A DNA stretch of 21,331 nucleotides from SHLQ01 sp964562985 (lineage in GTDB: Bacteria; Actinomycetota; Acidimicrobiia; Acidimicrobiales; SHLQ01). The DNA is taken from positions 1-21,331 of the forward strand of contig CAZLWE010000061.1 in assembly GCA_964562985.1 (NCBI GenBank). Direction: 5' to 3'. The notes below the pieces were generated by a model, which had not been told where the DNA came from, searched no databases, and saw only the letters and a list, made by a program, of their open reading frames with translations. How positions within the stretch are numbered: the stretch's first letter is position 1; each line of letters starts with the position of its first letter. Below are positions 15,280 to 21,331 of this stretch, piece by piece. The translations under genes were made by a program, and so were the position numbers.

Positions 15280-15438
15280 CTAACCGGCTGCGATCTCGGT
15301 GAGCCGCGACTCGAGAAAGGCAAGTTCAGCTGCCGACGGGCCACACGCAAGCGCAGCACGGTAGCTGTGGTCCGAATCCTCGGTACTACGCCCCATCCGG
15401 CGGAGGAATTCAGCTCGGGTGGCTATGGAGGTAGACAT
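15280..15438 (-). pseudogene. Fragment of the C-terminal domain of an ECF sigma factor (COG4941-like)
   Basis: The open segment of 52 codons reads TRAEFLRRMGR, then SYRAALACGPSAAELAFLESRLTEI. This pattern is characteristic of the very end of COG4941/ECF42-type sigma factors (usually like RAELLRRLGR, then AYRRALALxxNxAERxFLxxRLAEL). Those proteins are about 400 aa; here nothing upstream continues the match, because the RND gene ends at 15521 and the bases between encode no sigma region 2 or 4. There is no ribosome-binding site at the ATG (15438). I interpret it as a remnant left by deletion. The alternative is a genuine small ORF with chance similarity. Confidence 0.5.
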
Positions 15439-15482
15439 ACCGGTCGAGGTCACCACGAAGCCACAACCGGCACCTCGCTGCA

Positions 15483-15499
15483 CGAACCCGCAAGGTTCG
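15483..15499 (-). terminator. Candidate hairpin terminator after the RND gene
   Basis: CGAACC (15483-15488) pairs with GGTTCG (15494-15499) around a 5-base loop, 21 bases beyond the RND stop codon on the minus strand. There is no T tract, as is common in actinobacterial terminators. The stem is short, so confidence is limited. Confidence 0.35.
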
Positions 15500-15520
15500 C
15501 AGACGCTGGCGCCTAAGGGA

Positions 15521-18268
15521 TCAGGTCGTGCGGGGAACCGCCTGTGGTTCCGGGACGAGTAGCGCGTCGTCGGCTCCGCCCAGGTCTGGCGTATCCGAGG
15601 GGTTCGTCGCGTCGCCCTTTGGACGACCCCCGCGTCGCCACGGGGTGCGCACCTTGTCACGCAGCCACTCGATGCCCAGGTAGTAGTACGGGAACGAGAT
15701 GATCACGAGGAAGGTACTGGAGAGCAGACCGAAGATGATCGTGAAGGCGAGCGCCTCCCAGAATGGGTCGCTGAGCGCCAACGGCAACAAGCCACCAACG
15801 GTGGTGAGCGAGGTGGCGACGAGCGGACGGAACCGACGTCGGATCGCCGTGGAAATCGCCGTCTTGCGGTCGGCTCCGAGGTCGCGTTCCTGGTTGGCGA
15901 AGTCGACGAGCAGGATCGAGTTGTTCACCGCGATACCGACCAGGCCGAGCACGCCGAGCATCACGAAGAAACTCAGCGGGTTGCCCGTGAGGAGTAGACC
16001 GCCGAAGAGCCCGAAGAAGCTGAACGGGATGGCGAGGAATACCAAGATCCACTGCACCGTCGAACGGAACTGGATCACGAGAAGCGCCAACATCGCCAGC
16101 AATGCAACCCCGAATGCGATCGGCACAGCAGCAAACGCTTCTTGGTTCATGGTTTCGAAGCCGAAATCGAATTCGAGTGAGTTGGTGCCACTAAGGCCAA
16201 GACCCTCAAGTGCTTGGGCGTTGTAGTTCTCTTCAAAGAACTCCTGGCCCGCTGCCGTCGTACTGGTTACGGAGTCGTTATCGAAGCGAGCACGAACCTC
16301 TACGTACCGTCGACCATCGAGGCGAGCGACGACATCGCCGAGCGCCACGGTGGTTTCTACGACGTTGAATTCATCACCGTTCGGAAGGGTCAGTGCACGG
16401 CCATCAAAATCTGCTCGCAAAGCCTCTGCGGCAGATGTGAGGGTGTCGAGATCTTCCCCGAACACCTGCATCGTGAACGGGAACAGCGCTTCGGGCGGCC
16501 CGTTCGAGACTGCGGCAAAGCGAACTCGCGCATCGGAGCGCCCTTCGACGAGCGGGTCCAGCGATTCGACCAACTCGTGGACGGTAGGTCGACCACCGAT
16601 CGACGTGAGGTCGTATTGGGCTTGCGCGCTTTGTGCTGAACCGAGGAATACGAAGCCCTGCACGAGTTCGTCGCCGAGAATCGCCTCGGCCTCTTGATTG
16701 ACCTCCAACGCAATCGACTGCGCGGTATCGAGGTCGGTTCCAGGTGGGTAGGTGATCTCCAGCGAGATAGCCGTGGAGTCGTTCGCTGGCGGGAAAATGT
16801 TGAACCCAACGTTGGGGGCGAACACACCAATGCCAACGAACATCATCGCGATCGAAGCGAGAAACAGTGCACCCCCGACGACGACCCCTTTGGTTCCGGT
16901 CATCGCTGGGAGTGAGGCGATAGCATCAGCGACCTTCTCTTCTGCCCGAACCAGAGGCCCACCGGCCTTTGGAGCCCGCAGGGTAAGGAATCGTGCCGCC
17001 ACCGGGATGAACACGAAGGACAAAAGAAGCGAGATCAAGAGGGCGAGGATGATGGTGATCGGCAAGATGCGGATGAAGTCGCCGAGGATTCCACCGATCA
17101 ACAGCATCGGAGCAAACACGAGCACGGTTGTGAGGGTTCCCGACATACTGGCAGCGCCGACACGCTTGATCGCTCGCCGGATGACCGTGAGATCACCCGT
17201 TGGATCGTCAGCGCTGGACTCGTCAACTTCGTCGTCGCGGAATGCATCGATCGATTCCGTGATGACGATGGCGTCGTCGACAAAGAGTCCGAGGGCCAAG
17301 ATCAGCGCGAAGAGCGAGATCGTGTTGAGTGAGATCCCAACGAAGAACAGCGCCCCAACCGATGCGGCAAGAACCGTGAACAAGAACAACGTGGTGATGA
17401 TCGACGCACGCCACGAGATCAGGAGAAGGGCAACGATTGCGACGACGATGATGCCGAGCACGACGTTGCTCTGGAGCGAAGCGATCTGCATCTCGACGAT
17501 TCGGGCCCCATCAATCGCAACGATGGCATTGAAGTCCTCAGGCAGTGAGGATCTCGCCGACGTCAATGCTTCTTCGGCCGCGTCACGGATGGCGATGGAG
17601 TCAACATCGGGGTTTGCGATGACGCCGACCGCTATCGAAGGACGGAACTGGTTCGACGAGTCGGTGAGCTGGTTAAAGCTACCTTCGGTAGGCGCATTGG
17701 TAATCGGGTTGATTCCCGTGGCCGTCAAAGCCTCGACCCTGGCCTCGGCAATATCGGGATGAGAGATATCCGCGACGAGTGCTTCGGCCGATTCCTCAAG
17801 CTCAGCGGCAGTCGAATCGACCGGCCCAAAGACTCCGACCAGCAGTTCGTATTCGTTCAAGAACTTCGCAGCGTTAATCGACTGTGTGAAGAAGAAGGAT
17901 CCCTCGGGGAACTCGTTTGAATCGATCACCTCTTGGAGCGCTGCGGCCCCCTCTGCGCTCGTCACCCCAGACTCAAGATCGGCGATCACGCTGAACGACG
18001 ATGGCTGGCTAAACGTCTGGACGCTCGATACCTCATCGAGCCCGACGGCGAGTTCCGATAGGGGCTGGGTGACTTGCTCGTCTACGAGATTCTGGTCTTG
18101 CACGACAAATCCACCGGCGGCGATCGCGATCGGGACATCGACGGGTGGGAACCCTTCGCGGGGCAACAGTGTGGTGTACGCCAGGACACCGAAGATGGCG
18201 ATCGCAGCCCAAAGAACTAGGGACGGCTTCGGACGAGATGCGAAGGCGTTAACGAAACGAGCGAGCAT
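15521..18268 (-). CDS. AcrB-like RND transporter permease
   Basis: This 915-aa permease of the hydrophobe/amphiphile RND type is about 130 residues shorter than AcrB. Twelve membrane helices can be placed: one at about 17-36, a cluster of five from about 268 to 430, one near 480, and five in the last third. Two large external loops lie after helices 1 and 7, as in the family. The proton-relay aspartates are present in helix 4 (GLFVDD, Asp331 and Asp332). The helix-10 lysine of AcrB is replaced by Asn782 (GIAVNNSILLVDF). No membrane-fusion adaptor or outer-membrane channel gene is adjacent. The start ATG has AGAGG five bases upstream. The C-terminus is a cytosolic tail rich in Gly, Asp and Pro. 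Drug, metal or lipid export cannot be told apart from sequence. Confidence 0.92.
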   Translation of the reverse strand: MLARFVNAFASRPKPSLVLWAAIAIFGVLAYTTLLPREGFPPVDVPIAIAAGGFVVQDQNLVDEQVTQPLSELAVGLDEVSSVQTFSQPSSFSVIADLESGVTSAEGAAALQEVIDSNEFPEGSFFFTQSINAAKFLNEYELLVGVFGPVDSTAAELEESAEALVADISHPDIAEARVEALTATGINPITNAPTEGSFNQLTDSSNQFRPSIAVGVIANPDVDSIAIRDAAEEALTSARSSLPEDFNAIVAIDGARIVEMQIASLQSNVVLGIIVVAIVALLLISWRASIITTLFLFTVLAASVGALFFVGISLNTISLFALILALGLFVDDAIVITESIDAFRDDEVDESSADDPTGDLTVIRRAIKRVGAASMSGTLTTVLVFAPMLLIGGILGDFIRILPITIILALLISLLLSFVFIPVAARFLTLRAPKAGGPLVRAEEKVADAIASLPAMTGTKGVVVGGALFLASIAMMFVGIGVFAPNVGFNIFPPANDSTAISLEITYPPGTDLDTAQSIALEVNQEAEAILGDELVQGFVFLGSAQSAQAQYDLTSIGGRPTVHELVESLDPLVEGRSDARVRFAAVSNGPPEALFPFTMQVFGEDLDTLTSAAEALRADFDGRALTLPNGDEFNVVETTVALGDVVARLDGRRYVEVRARFDNDSVTSTTAAGQEFFEENYNAQALEGLGLSGTNSLEFDFGFETMNQEAFAAVPIAFGVALLAMLALLVIQFRSTVQWILVFLAIPFSFFGLFGGLLLTGNPLSFFVMLGVLGLVGIAVNNSILLVDFANQERDLGADRKTAISTAIRRRFRPLVATSLTTVGGLLPLALSDPFWEALAFTIIFGLLSSTFLVIISFPYYYLGIEWLRDKVRTPWRRGGRPKGDATNPSDTPDLGGADDALLVPEPQAVPRTT

Positions 18269-18344
18269 GACTACCTCTTCCCATGAGTTCCAGCTGCTAT
18301 CAGTCTAGGGACCGTAGGGATTGGCACGCGGTCGAGCCGGTGTG

Positions 18345-18358
18345 ACGCCCGTCGGCGT
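18345..18358 (-). terminator. Small GC hairpin at the end of the yqeY gene
   Basis: ACGCC (18345-18349) pairs with GGCGT (18354-18358) around a tetraloop. It overlaps the stop codon of the GatB/YqeY gene and lies between that gene and the RND permease. Short stem and no T tract; it may only attenuate. Confidence 0.25.
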
Positions 18359-18813
18359 TAACTAAGCATGCGGCCCACGAGCGCGGAAACGGACTTGCCG
18401 TCGGCTCGTCCGCCGGCCTTGGCCATGACCTGCTTGATAGCTGTGCCCATATCTTTCTTCGAATCGAAGCCTCCATCGGCGATCACCGAGGTGACCAAAG
18501 ACTCCAATTCATCGGCGGACAACGGCTCGGGCAGGTACGACTGCAAGACTTCCCGTTCCGCGACTTCGACCGCCGCTCGGTCGGCTTCCCCAGCCTCGGT
18601 GTAGATGTCGGCGGCCTCGGTGCGCTGTTTGACTTCGGTCGCGATCAACTTCTCGATTGCCGCATCATCGAGTGCGGCGGCACCACCGGCAGACTCTGCG
18701 GTCTTGATCGCGGTCATCACCGCGCGCAGCGTCATCTTTTTGGTGTCGTCGCCAGCTTTCATCGCAGCGACTAGGTCGGTTTGTAGCGTCTCTCGAAGGC
18801 TCATGGGAATCAT
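18358..18813 (-). CDS. yqeY: GatB/YqeY domain protein
   Basis: The protein has 151 aa from the ATG at 18813 (MIPMSLRETLQTDLVAAMKAGD), the normal size for YqeY. The alternative ATG at 18804 (MSLRETL) is also plausible. Longer open frame up to 18966 would run through the divergent small gene and was rejected. Family landmarks are MKAGDDTKKMTLRAVMTAIK near the start, the middle AREVLQSYLPEPLS-like segment (EREVLQSYLPEPLS), and the DMGTAIKQVMAKAGGRADGKSVS end. The domain is shared with the C-terminus of the GatB amidotransferase subunit and is thought to contact tRNA. The free-standing protein's role is not settled. AAGGGG lies nine bases before the ATG. It is divergent from the 67-aa gene with 25 bases between the starts. 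Confidence 0.93.
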   Translation of the reverse strand: MIPMSLRETLQTDLVAAMKAGDDTKKMTLRAVMTAIKTAESAGGAAALDDAAIEKLIATEVKQRTEAADIYTEAGEADRAAVEVAEREVLQSYLPEPLSADELESLVTSVIADGGFDSKKDMGTAIKQVMAKAGGRADGKSVSALVGRMLS

Positions 18814-18827
18814 CTTGTCACACCCCT

Positions 18828-18845
18828 TGTTCATACTTATGAGCA
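18828..18845. promoter_or_regulatory. 18-bp imperfect palindrome between divergent genes
   Basis: Half sites TGTTCATA and TATGAGCA flank a central CT and match as an inverted repeat at all but one of the eight pairs. The element covers the start codon of the 67-aa gene and the leader of yqeY, the position of a shared operator. The binding protein is unknown, and chance cannot be excluded. Confidence 0.35.
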
Positions 18846-19042
18846 TGACAACTCCAACCCCACTGATCACTATGAAAACGACAAAGAACCCCGACCAACC
18901 TGAGCTTCTATTGATCTCGGATGCGGCCACGCCCGCATCTCGCTGGTCACTCGACGAGAAGACCAAAGAGATTGGCCGTAAAGGCCTCGCGGAGGCTCGC
19001 GCTGCTTTGCGCCAGCCAGCACATCTCGATCTCGCCGCCTAA
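18839..19042 (+). CDS. Small hypothetical protein, 67 aa
   Basis: The protein begins MSMTTPTPLITMK. It has a polar, Pro/Thr-rich first half and a basic, probably helical second half (WSLDEKTKEIGRKGLAEARAAL). The second half, with its TxExGRxGLAxARAAL pattern, resembles short actinobacterial proteins I have seen but cannot name. There is no membrane helix or signal peptide. The start could also be the ATG at 18845. No ribosome-binding site precedes either, so leaderless expression is possible. It is divergent from yqeY and followed by a strong hairpin 13 bases after its stop, which supports a real transcription unit. Confidence 0.6.
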   Translation: MSMTTPTPLITMKTTKNPDQPELLLISDAATPASRWSLDEKTKEIGRKGLAEARAALRQPAHLDLAA

Positions 19043-19054
19043 GCTACTTCCTGC

Positions 19055-19077
19055 TACACGTCGCTCGCGCGCGTGTA
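19055..19077 (+). terminator. Hairpin terminator after the 67-aa gene
   Basis: TACACG plus CGC (19055-19064, with one bulged T) pairs with GCG plus CGTGTA (19069-19077) around the loop TCGC, giving nine base pairs. A second hairpin, CCGGG/CCCGG with loop ATAG, follows at 19082-19095. There is no T tract. The location just past the stop and before the nuclease gene fits termination. Confidence 0.45.
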
Positions 19078-19123
19078 CCGCCCGGGATAGCCCGGCTTCG
19101 GCTTCGATGCCCTCCACCTGCAC

Positions 19124-19699
19124 GTGCAAGGCATCACCGTGTTCCAATTCTCGCCACTGTGGCGTAGTACGAGTCTCCTCGGAGTTGTCATCTTCGGACT
19201 CGCACTCGCCGCCTGCAGCACTCCGGCTCAACACGCTTCTCTCGAGCAGCCTCGGGTCGTCGAGGTAATCGATGGCGACACACTGATCATCGACTTTGGG
19301 AATCGGCTCGAGACGGTCCGTCTACTCGGCGTCGACACCCCCGAGACGGTCGACCCGAACCGGCCTGTCCAATGCTTTGGGGCAGAGGCATCAGCATTTC
19401 TCCGTGAGCTGGTGCCACCCAACACCGTCGTGACGGTCATTCGTGACATCGAGGCTCGCGATCGCTTCGGTCGACTGCTCGTCTATCTCCTACGAGCCGA
19501 AGACGAACTGTTCGTCAACGCGGAGCTACTTCGTGGCGGATTCGCCGATATTGCGATCTACGATCCGAATGCCAGCTACCGAGGTGAACTCGAACACGCC
19601 TTTGCCACAGCGCGAACCGCTAACGCTGGGCTATGGGAGTCCTGTGGCGGCCCCGACTTCGCCCTTGACCCTCCACCCGTATCCGTGCCGGTCGACTAA
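19124..19699 (+). CDS. Thermonuclease-like (SNase) lipoprotein
   Basis: This 191-aa secreted nuclease begins with a hydrophobic signal sequence ending in the lipobox LALAAC. Cys31 would be lipidated, anchoring the protein outside the membrane. The SNase domain (about 43-175) keeps the staphylococcal nuclease catalytic set by spacing: Asp52 in DGDT, Arg66, Asp71 and Glu74 in RLLGVDTPE, and Arg117 in DRFGR. Cys84 and Cys174 may form a disulfide, common in exported members. It should hydrolyse DNA or RNA with calcium. The start is the GTG at 19124, or the in-frame GTG at 19139, which gives a tidier signal peptide. Neither has a good ribosome-binding site. The dodecin gene follows after 35 bases and has its own strong site. 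Confidence 0.9.
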   Translation: MQGITVFQFSPLWRSTSLLGVVIFGLALAACSTPAQHASLEQPRVVEVIDGDTLIIDFGNRLETVRLLGVDTPETVDPNRPVQCFGAEASAFLRELVPPNTVVTVIRDIEARDRFGRLLVYLLRAEDELFVNAELLRGGFADIAIYDPNASYRGELEHAFATARTANAGLWESCGGPDFALDPPPVSVPVD

Positions 19700-19720
19700 G
19701 TTCAGCAGCGGCGGCCAACC

Positions 19721-19726
19721 AGGAGG
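19721..19726 (+). promoter_or_regulatory. Consensus Shine-Dalgarno of the dodecin gene
   Basis: AGGAGG stands eight bases before the dodecin ATG at 19735. It fixes the start and predicts strong translation. Confidence 0.85.
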
Positions 19727-19734
19727 TATTAGCC

Positions 19735-19938
19735 ATGTCCGTAGCACGCGTAACCGAGGTCATCTCGTCGTCCTCTACGAGCTTTGACGATGCGATCAAA
19801 GCCGGCGTCGATCGAGCCACCCAAACACTCGACAACATCACCAGCGCCTGGGTCCAGGATCAAAAGTGCATCGTCGCCGATGGTGCAATCGTGGAGTACC
19901 GAGTGAACCTCAAGATCACCTTCATCCTGAAGGACTGA
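19735..19938 (+). CDS. Dodecin, flavin-storage protein
   Basis: This 67-aa protein is the standard dodecin length. The pattern matches closely: MSVARVTEV, then FDDAIKAGVDRATQTLDNI, then AWV and EYRVNLKITFILKD. Trp39 is the residue that stacks on the flavin ring in the dodecamer. Bacterial dodecins bind FMN or FAD (some bind riboflavin or CoA) and buffer free flavin in the cytosol. The gene sits 35 bases after the nuclease gene on the same strand, probably on a shared transcript, and is closed by a long hairpin. Nothing unusual is seen. Confidence 0.95.
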   Translation: MSVARVTEVISSSSTSFDDAIKAGVDRATQTLDNITSAWVQDQKCIVADGAIVEYRVNLKITFILKD

Positions 19939-19950
19939 TTCGTCAATCTC

Positions 19951-19985
19951 CTGGCGATGTGCTCGTTCGCCGGGCGCATCGCCAG
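19951..19985. terminator. Bidirectional hairpin terminator between dodecin and the SCP2-like gene
   Basis: CTGGCGATG (19951-19959) pairs perfectly with CATCGCCAG (19977-19985). After one T-G opposition the stem continues (GCTCG with CGGGC, one wobble) to the loop TTCGC. About 14 base pairs form in all. It lies 12 bases after the dodecin stop and 19 bases past the convergent gene's stop at 20005, so it can serve both. No T tract. Confidence 0.7.
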
Positions 19986-20004
19986 AACCGTCTTTGCTCG
20001 CCGG

Positions 20005-20379
20005 TCACGAATTTGCCCAAGCGGCCTTCCACGGATCGCTCTCGAACAGCGGAACCAGCTCATCCAACCAGCGCTGATACGCGCCTTCGATCTTGATGTC
20101 GCCCGCCATAAAGGCTGAGTCTCGACTCACTTCGCCCACCCACAGGGAGCGCAGGATCGGTTCTTTCACCGTCACCGTCACGTCGGCCTTGTGACCCCGA
20201 GGCATCCGACCTGCCGTAATCTGCGCAGGCTTCCCGGAAATAAGTTCCGCGTGAAAGGCGACCTTGCCGTCCTCGGTGTCGGTTACCACGTAAAGCACCA
20301 CCAGATCCACGCCCTCAGCTGCTGCGCCACCGGCTTGAGCCGCGAGCGCGTCGCACCACGGTTGCTCGTAGTTCGTCAC
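20005..20379 (-). CDS. SCP2-like sterol-carrier-fold protein
   Basis: This 124-aa protein starts from the GTG at 20379, which overlaps the TGA of mca as GTGA. A longer frame up to 20469 lies inside mca and was rejected. The central part (LVVLYVVTD, then HAELISGKPAQITAG, then ADVTVTVKEPILRSLWVGE, then AFMAGDIKIEGAYQRWLDELVPLF) follows the SCP2 fold, including the closing xFxxGxIKIxG strand. Such domains bind hydrophobic ligands, and in Actinobacteria related folds also occur in mycothiol-dependent enzymes. No catalytic motif is evident. Coupling to mca suggests a role in handling or sensing hydrophobic conjugates, but this is inference. Confidence 0.8.
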   Translation of the reverse strand: MTNYEQPWCDALAAQAGGAAAEGVDLVVLYVVTDTEDGKVAFHAELISGKPAQITAGRMPRGHKADVTVTVKEPILRSLWVGEVSRDSAFMAGDIKIEGAYQRWLDELVPLFESDPWKAAWANS

Positions 20380-21248
20380 GCCGACACCGCCTGACGGATC
20401 CCGGCGAACAAGTCGTTCTCTAGTGGTTCGGTCGGAACCGTGGCAGCGGCCAGTTCGTAGTCGTCCCATGGGTAGACGGCCGCGGCGACATTTCGTGGAA
20501 GGGGAAACCAGAACGATTCGTTCGGATCAACCTGGGTGGCGTGTGCCAACAAGGCATCACACCGCTCGTTCCAGTAGTCCTGCACCTCGATCTTGGCGGT
20601 AATCAGATGGTCTTCCGAATCACGCTCGAGGAATCCCCACTCTTCGTAGGGGCTCTCACCGTTGACCTCCAAGCACTTTTCATGGGTGAGAACAATTCGT
20701 TCCTTTGACCATGACGTGTAATACATCTTCGAAACCTGCCATGGTTCGCCAGCGTCGGGATATGCGTGGGGGTTCGCGGCCGCCCAGTAGGCGGCGATAG
20801 AGATGTCGTTGACCTTGAGGTGATCCGGGTGGAGATAGCCGCGTTGGTGATCGCTGTAGGTGATGAGTACCTGCGGCCGTTCTTCTCGGATGAGTTTCAC
20901 CAACCGCCCCGTAGCCTCACCGAGCGGAGCATTGGCGAAGTTGTCGGGGTGCTTGTTTGCTTCCATATCGGGCATTCCCGAATCGAGATACCCGAGCATC
21001 GCCACTCGGTCGTAGCCAATAACGTCGGCGGATTTGTCGAGTTCGGCGCGGCGCACCTCAACGATGTTGGCCTTGTTCTCGGGTGTATCAAGCGACTTGT
21101 TCAAGATGTCGCCCGCTCCCCCGTCGGTGCAACAGACCAATACACAACGAGCTCCTTCGGCGCTGTACTTCGCGACGGTGCCGGCCCCCTTGGAGGCCTC
21201 GTCGTCGGGGTGGGCGTGAACGGTCATCAACCGAAGCTCTGCATCCAT
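20376..21248 (-). CDS. mca: Mycothiol S-conjugate amidase
   Basis: This 290-aa cytosolic zinc amidase of the LmbE/PIG-L family has zinc ligands in AHPDDE (His13 and Asp16) and in HPDH (His143). Lys20, directly after the zinc motif (DDEASKG), distinguishes Mca from the related deacetylase MshB. The enzyme cleaves mycothiol S-conjugates to a mercapturic acid, which is exported, and GlcN-Ins, which is recycled, thereby detoxifying electrophiles and drugs. Its presence implies that the organism makes mycothiol and is therefore an actinobacterium. The ATG at 21248 has no ribosome-binding site and follows a TAGCGT box by six bases. The stop overlaps the start of the SCP2-like gene. A copy of the hairpin repeat lies 27-43 bases upstream of the start. 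Confidence 0.95.
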   Translation of the reverse strand: MDAELRLMTVHAHPDDEASKGAGTVAKYSAEGARCVLVCCTDGGAGDILNKSLDTPENKANIVEVRRAELDKSADVIGYDRVAMLGYLDSGMPDMEANKHPDNFANAPLGEATGRLVKLIREERPQVLITYSDHQRGYLHPDHLKVNDISIAAYWAAANPHAYPDAGEPWQVSKMYYTSWSKERIVLTHEKCLEVNGESPYEEWGFLERDSEDHLITAKIEVQDYWNERCDALLAHATQVDPNESFWFPLPRNVAAAVYPWDDYELAAATVPTEPLENDLFAGIRQAVSA

Positions 21249-21254
21249 AAATTC

Positions 21255-21260
21255 ACGCTA
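21255..21260 (-). promoter_or_regulatory. Candidate leaderless -10 box of mca
   Basis: On the minus strand TAGCGT is followed by six bases (GAATTT) and the mca ATG, the same layout as at mrp, lhr and the PGPGW gene. No -35 consensus is present; the place is taken by the hairpin repeat. Confidence 0.35.
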
Positions 21261-21274
21261 TCTGCTGTTTCTCG

Positions 21275-21305
21275 CTCGGACTTCCGCCGAGATCCCCACA
21301 TAGCC
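21275..21305 (-). repeat. Hairpin repeat, copy C, upstream of mca
   Basis: CTCGG (21275-21279) pairs with CCGAG (21287-21291) around the loop ACTTCCG, followed by ATCCCCACAT (21292-21301) and AGCC. Compared with copy A in lhr, loop and tail are identical and all four differences lie in the stem, where both members of two base pairs have changed together. The copy is probably intergenic: on the minus strand a frame ending GGGADD then TAG (stop near 21311) may be the end of the gene upstream of mca. Confidence 0.6.
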
Positions 21306-21331
21306 GCCCTAGTCGTCGGCTCCGCCTCCTC

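Noticed and set aside
15566..15580. 15-base match to 21312-21326 in the window-end sequence
   Set aside because: A GC-rich exact match of this length is expected about once by chance in a window of this size, and it has no structure or shared flank.
16752..17762. Plus-strand open frame of 336 codons opposite the RND permease
   Set aside because: It is antisense to a confident membrane transporter and has no family pattern. Long antisense frames are expected in high-GC DNA.
18814..18966. Longer N-terminus of the GatB/YqeY protein with a hydrophobic stretch
   Set aside because: It runs antisense through the 67-aa gene and exceeds normal YqeY length. The hydrophobic run is a by-product of the other strand.
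18947..19234. Minus-strand open frame of 95 codons opposite the 67-aa and nuclease genes
   Set aside because: No ribosome-binding site or family pattern, and it conflicts with both plus-strand genes.
20380..20469. Longer N-terminus of the SCP2-like protein
   Set aside because: It lies inside mca, and the GTGA overlap offers a better start.

Overview
The window looks like chromosomal DNA of a high-GC actinobacterium, most likely from class Acidimicrobiia (class assignment is inference). The evidence is a mycothiol S-conjugate amidase with the Mca-type lysine, a DUF3107 gene next to a pair of single-P-loop ArsA-like ATPases, a PdtaS-type histidine kinase, an actinobacterial Lhr helicase, dodecin, frequent GTG starts, and several starts that look leaderless. 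Gene density is ordinary, and no gap between genes exceeds 300 bp. No prophage, insertion sequence or CRISPR array was seen.

Layout. A tRNA-Arg(UCU) gene sits on the minus strand at the left edge. On the plus strand follow a PAS/GGDEF/EAL cyclic-di-GMP protein and a membrane protein with a spermidine-synthase-like domain. The latter converges on a minus-strand block read right to left: lhr (13879-9494), a PGPGW membrane protein carrying an EF-hand loop, mrp, DUF3107, two ArsA-like ATPases (linked by a 1-base gap and an ATGA overlap), and the PdtaS-like kinase. To the right are a 64-aa small gene, a short-chain dehydrogenase (plus), a fragment resembling the C-terminus of an ECF sigma factor, an AcrB-like RND permease with no adaptor gene, a GatB/YqeY protein divergent from a 67-aa small gene, a thermonuclease-like lipoprotein, dodecin, and finally a mca plus SCP2-like gene pair.

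How the parts may work together. DUF3107 and the ArsA pair form a tight translational unit, and Mrp, a P-loop ATPase of the Fe-S carrier family, lies just upstream. The c-di-GMP enzyme lies near a kinase whose mycobacterial relative has been reported to sense c-di-GMP, but no response regulator is adjacent. Mca and the SCP2-like protein share a GTGA junction and are probably co-translated.

The most unusual signal is a short hairpin element. It has a 5-bp stem, an invariant 7-base loop and an invariant 10-base flank. It occurs inside lhr and again just upstream of mca. All four differences between the two copies fall in the stem and keep it paired. Inside lhr the element, with a partial second copy, coincides with what looks like an in-frame insertion of about 25 residues. 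This suggests an interspersed palindromic repeat able to sit inside genes.
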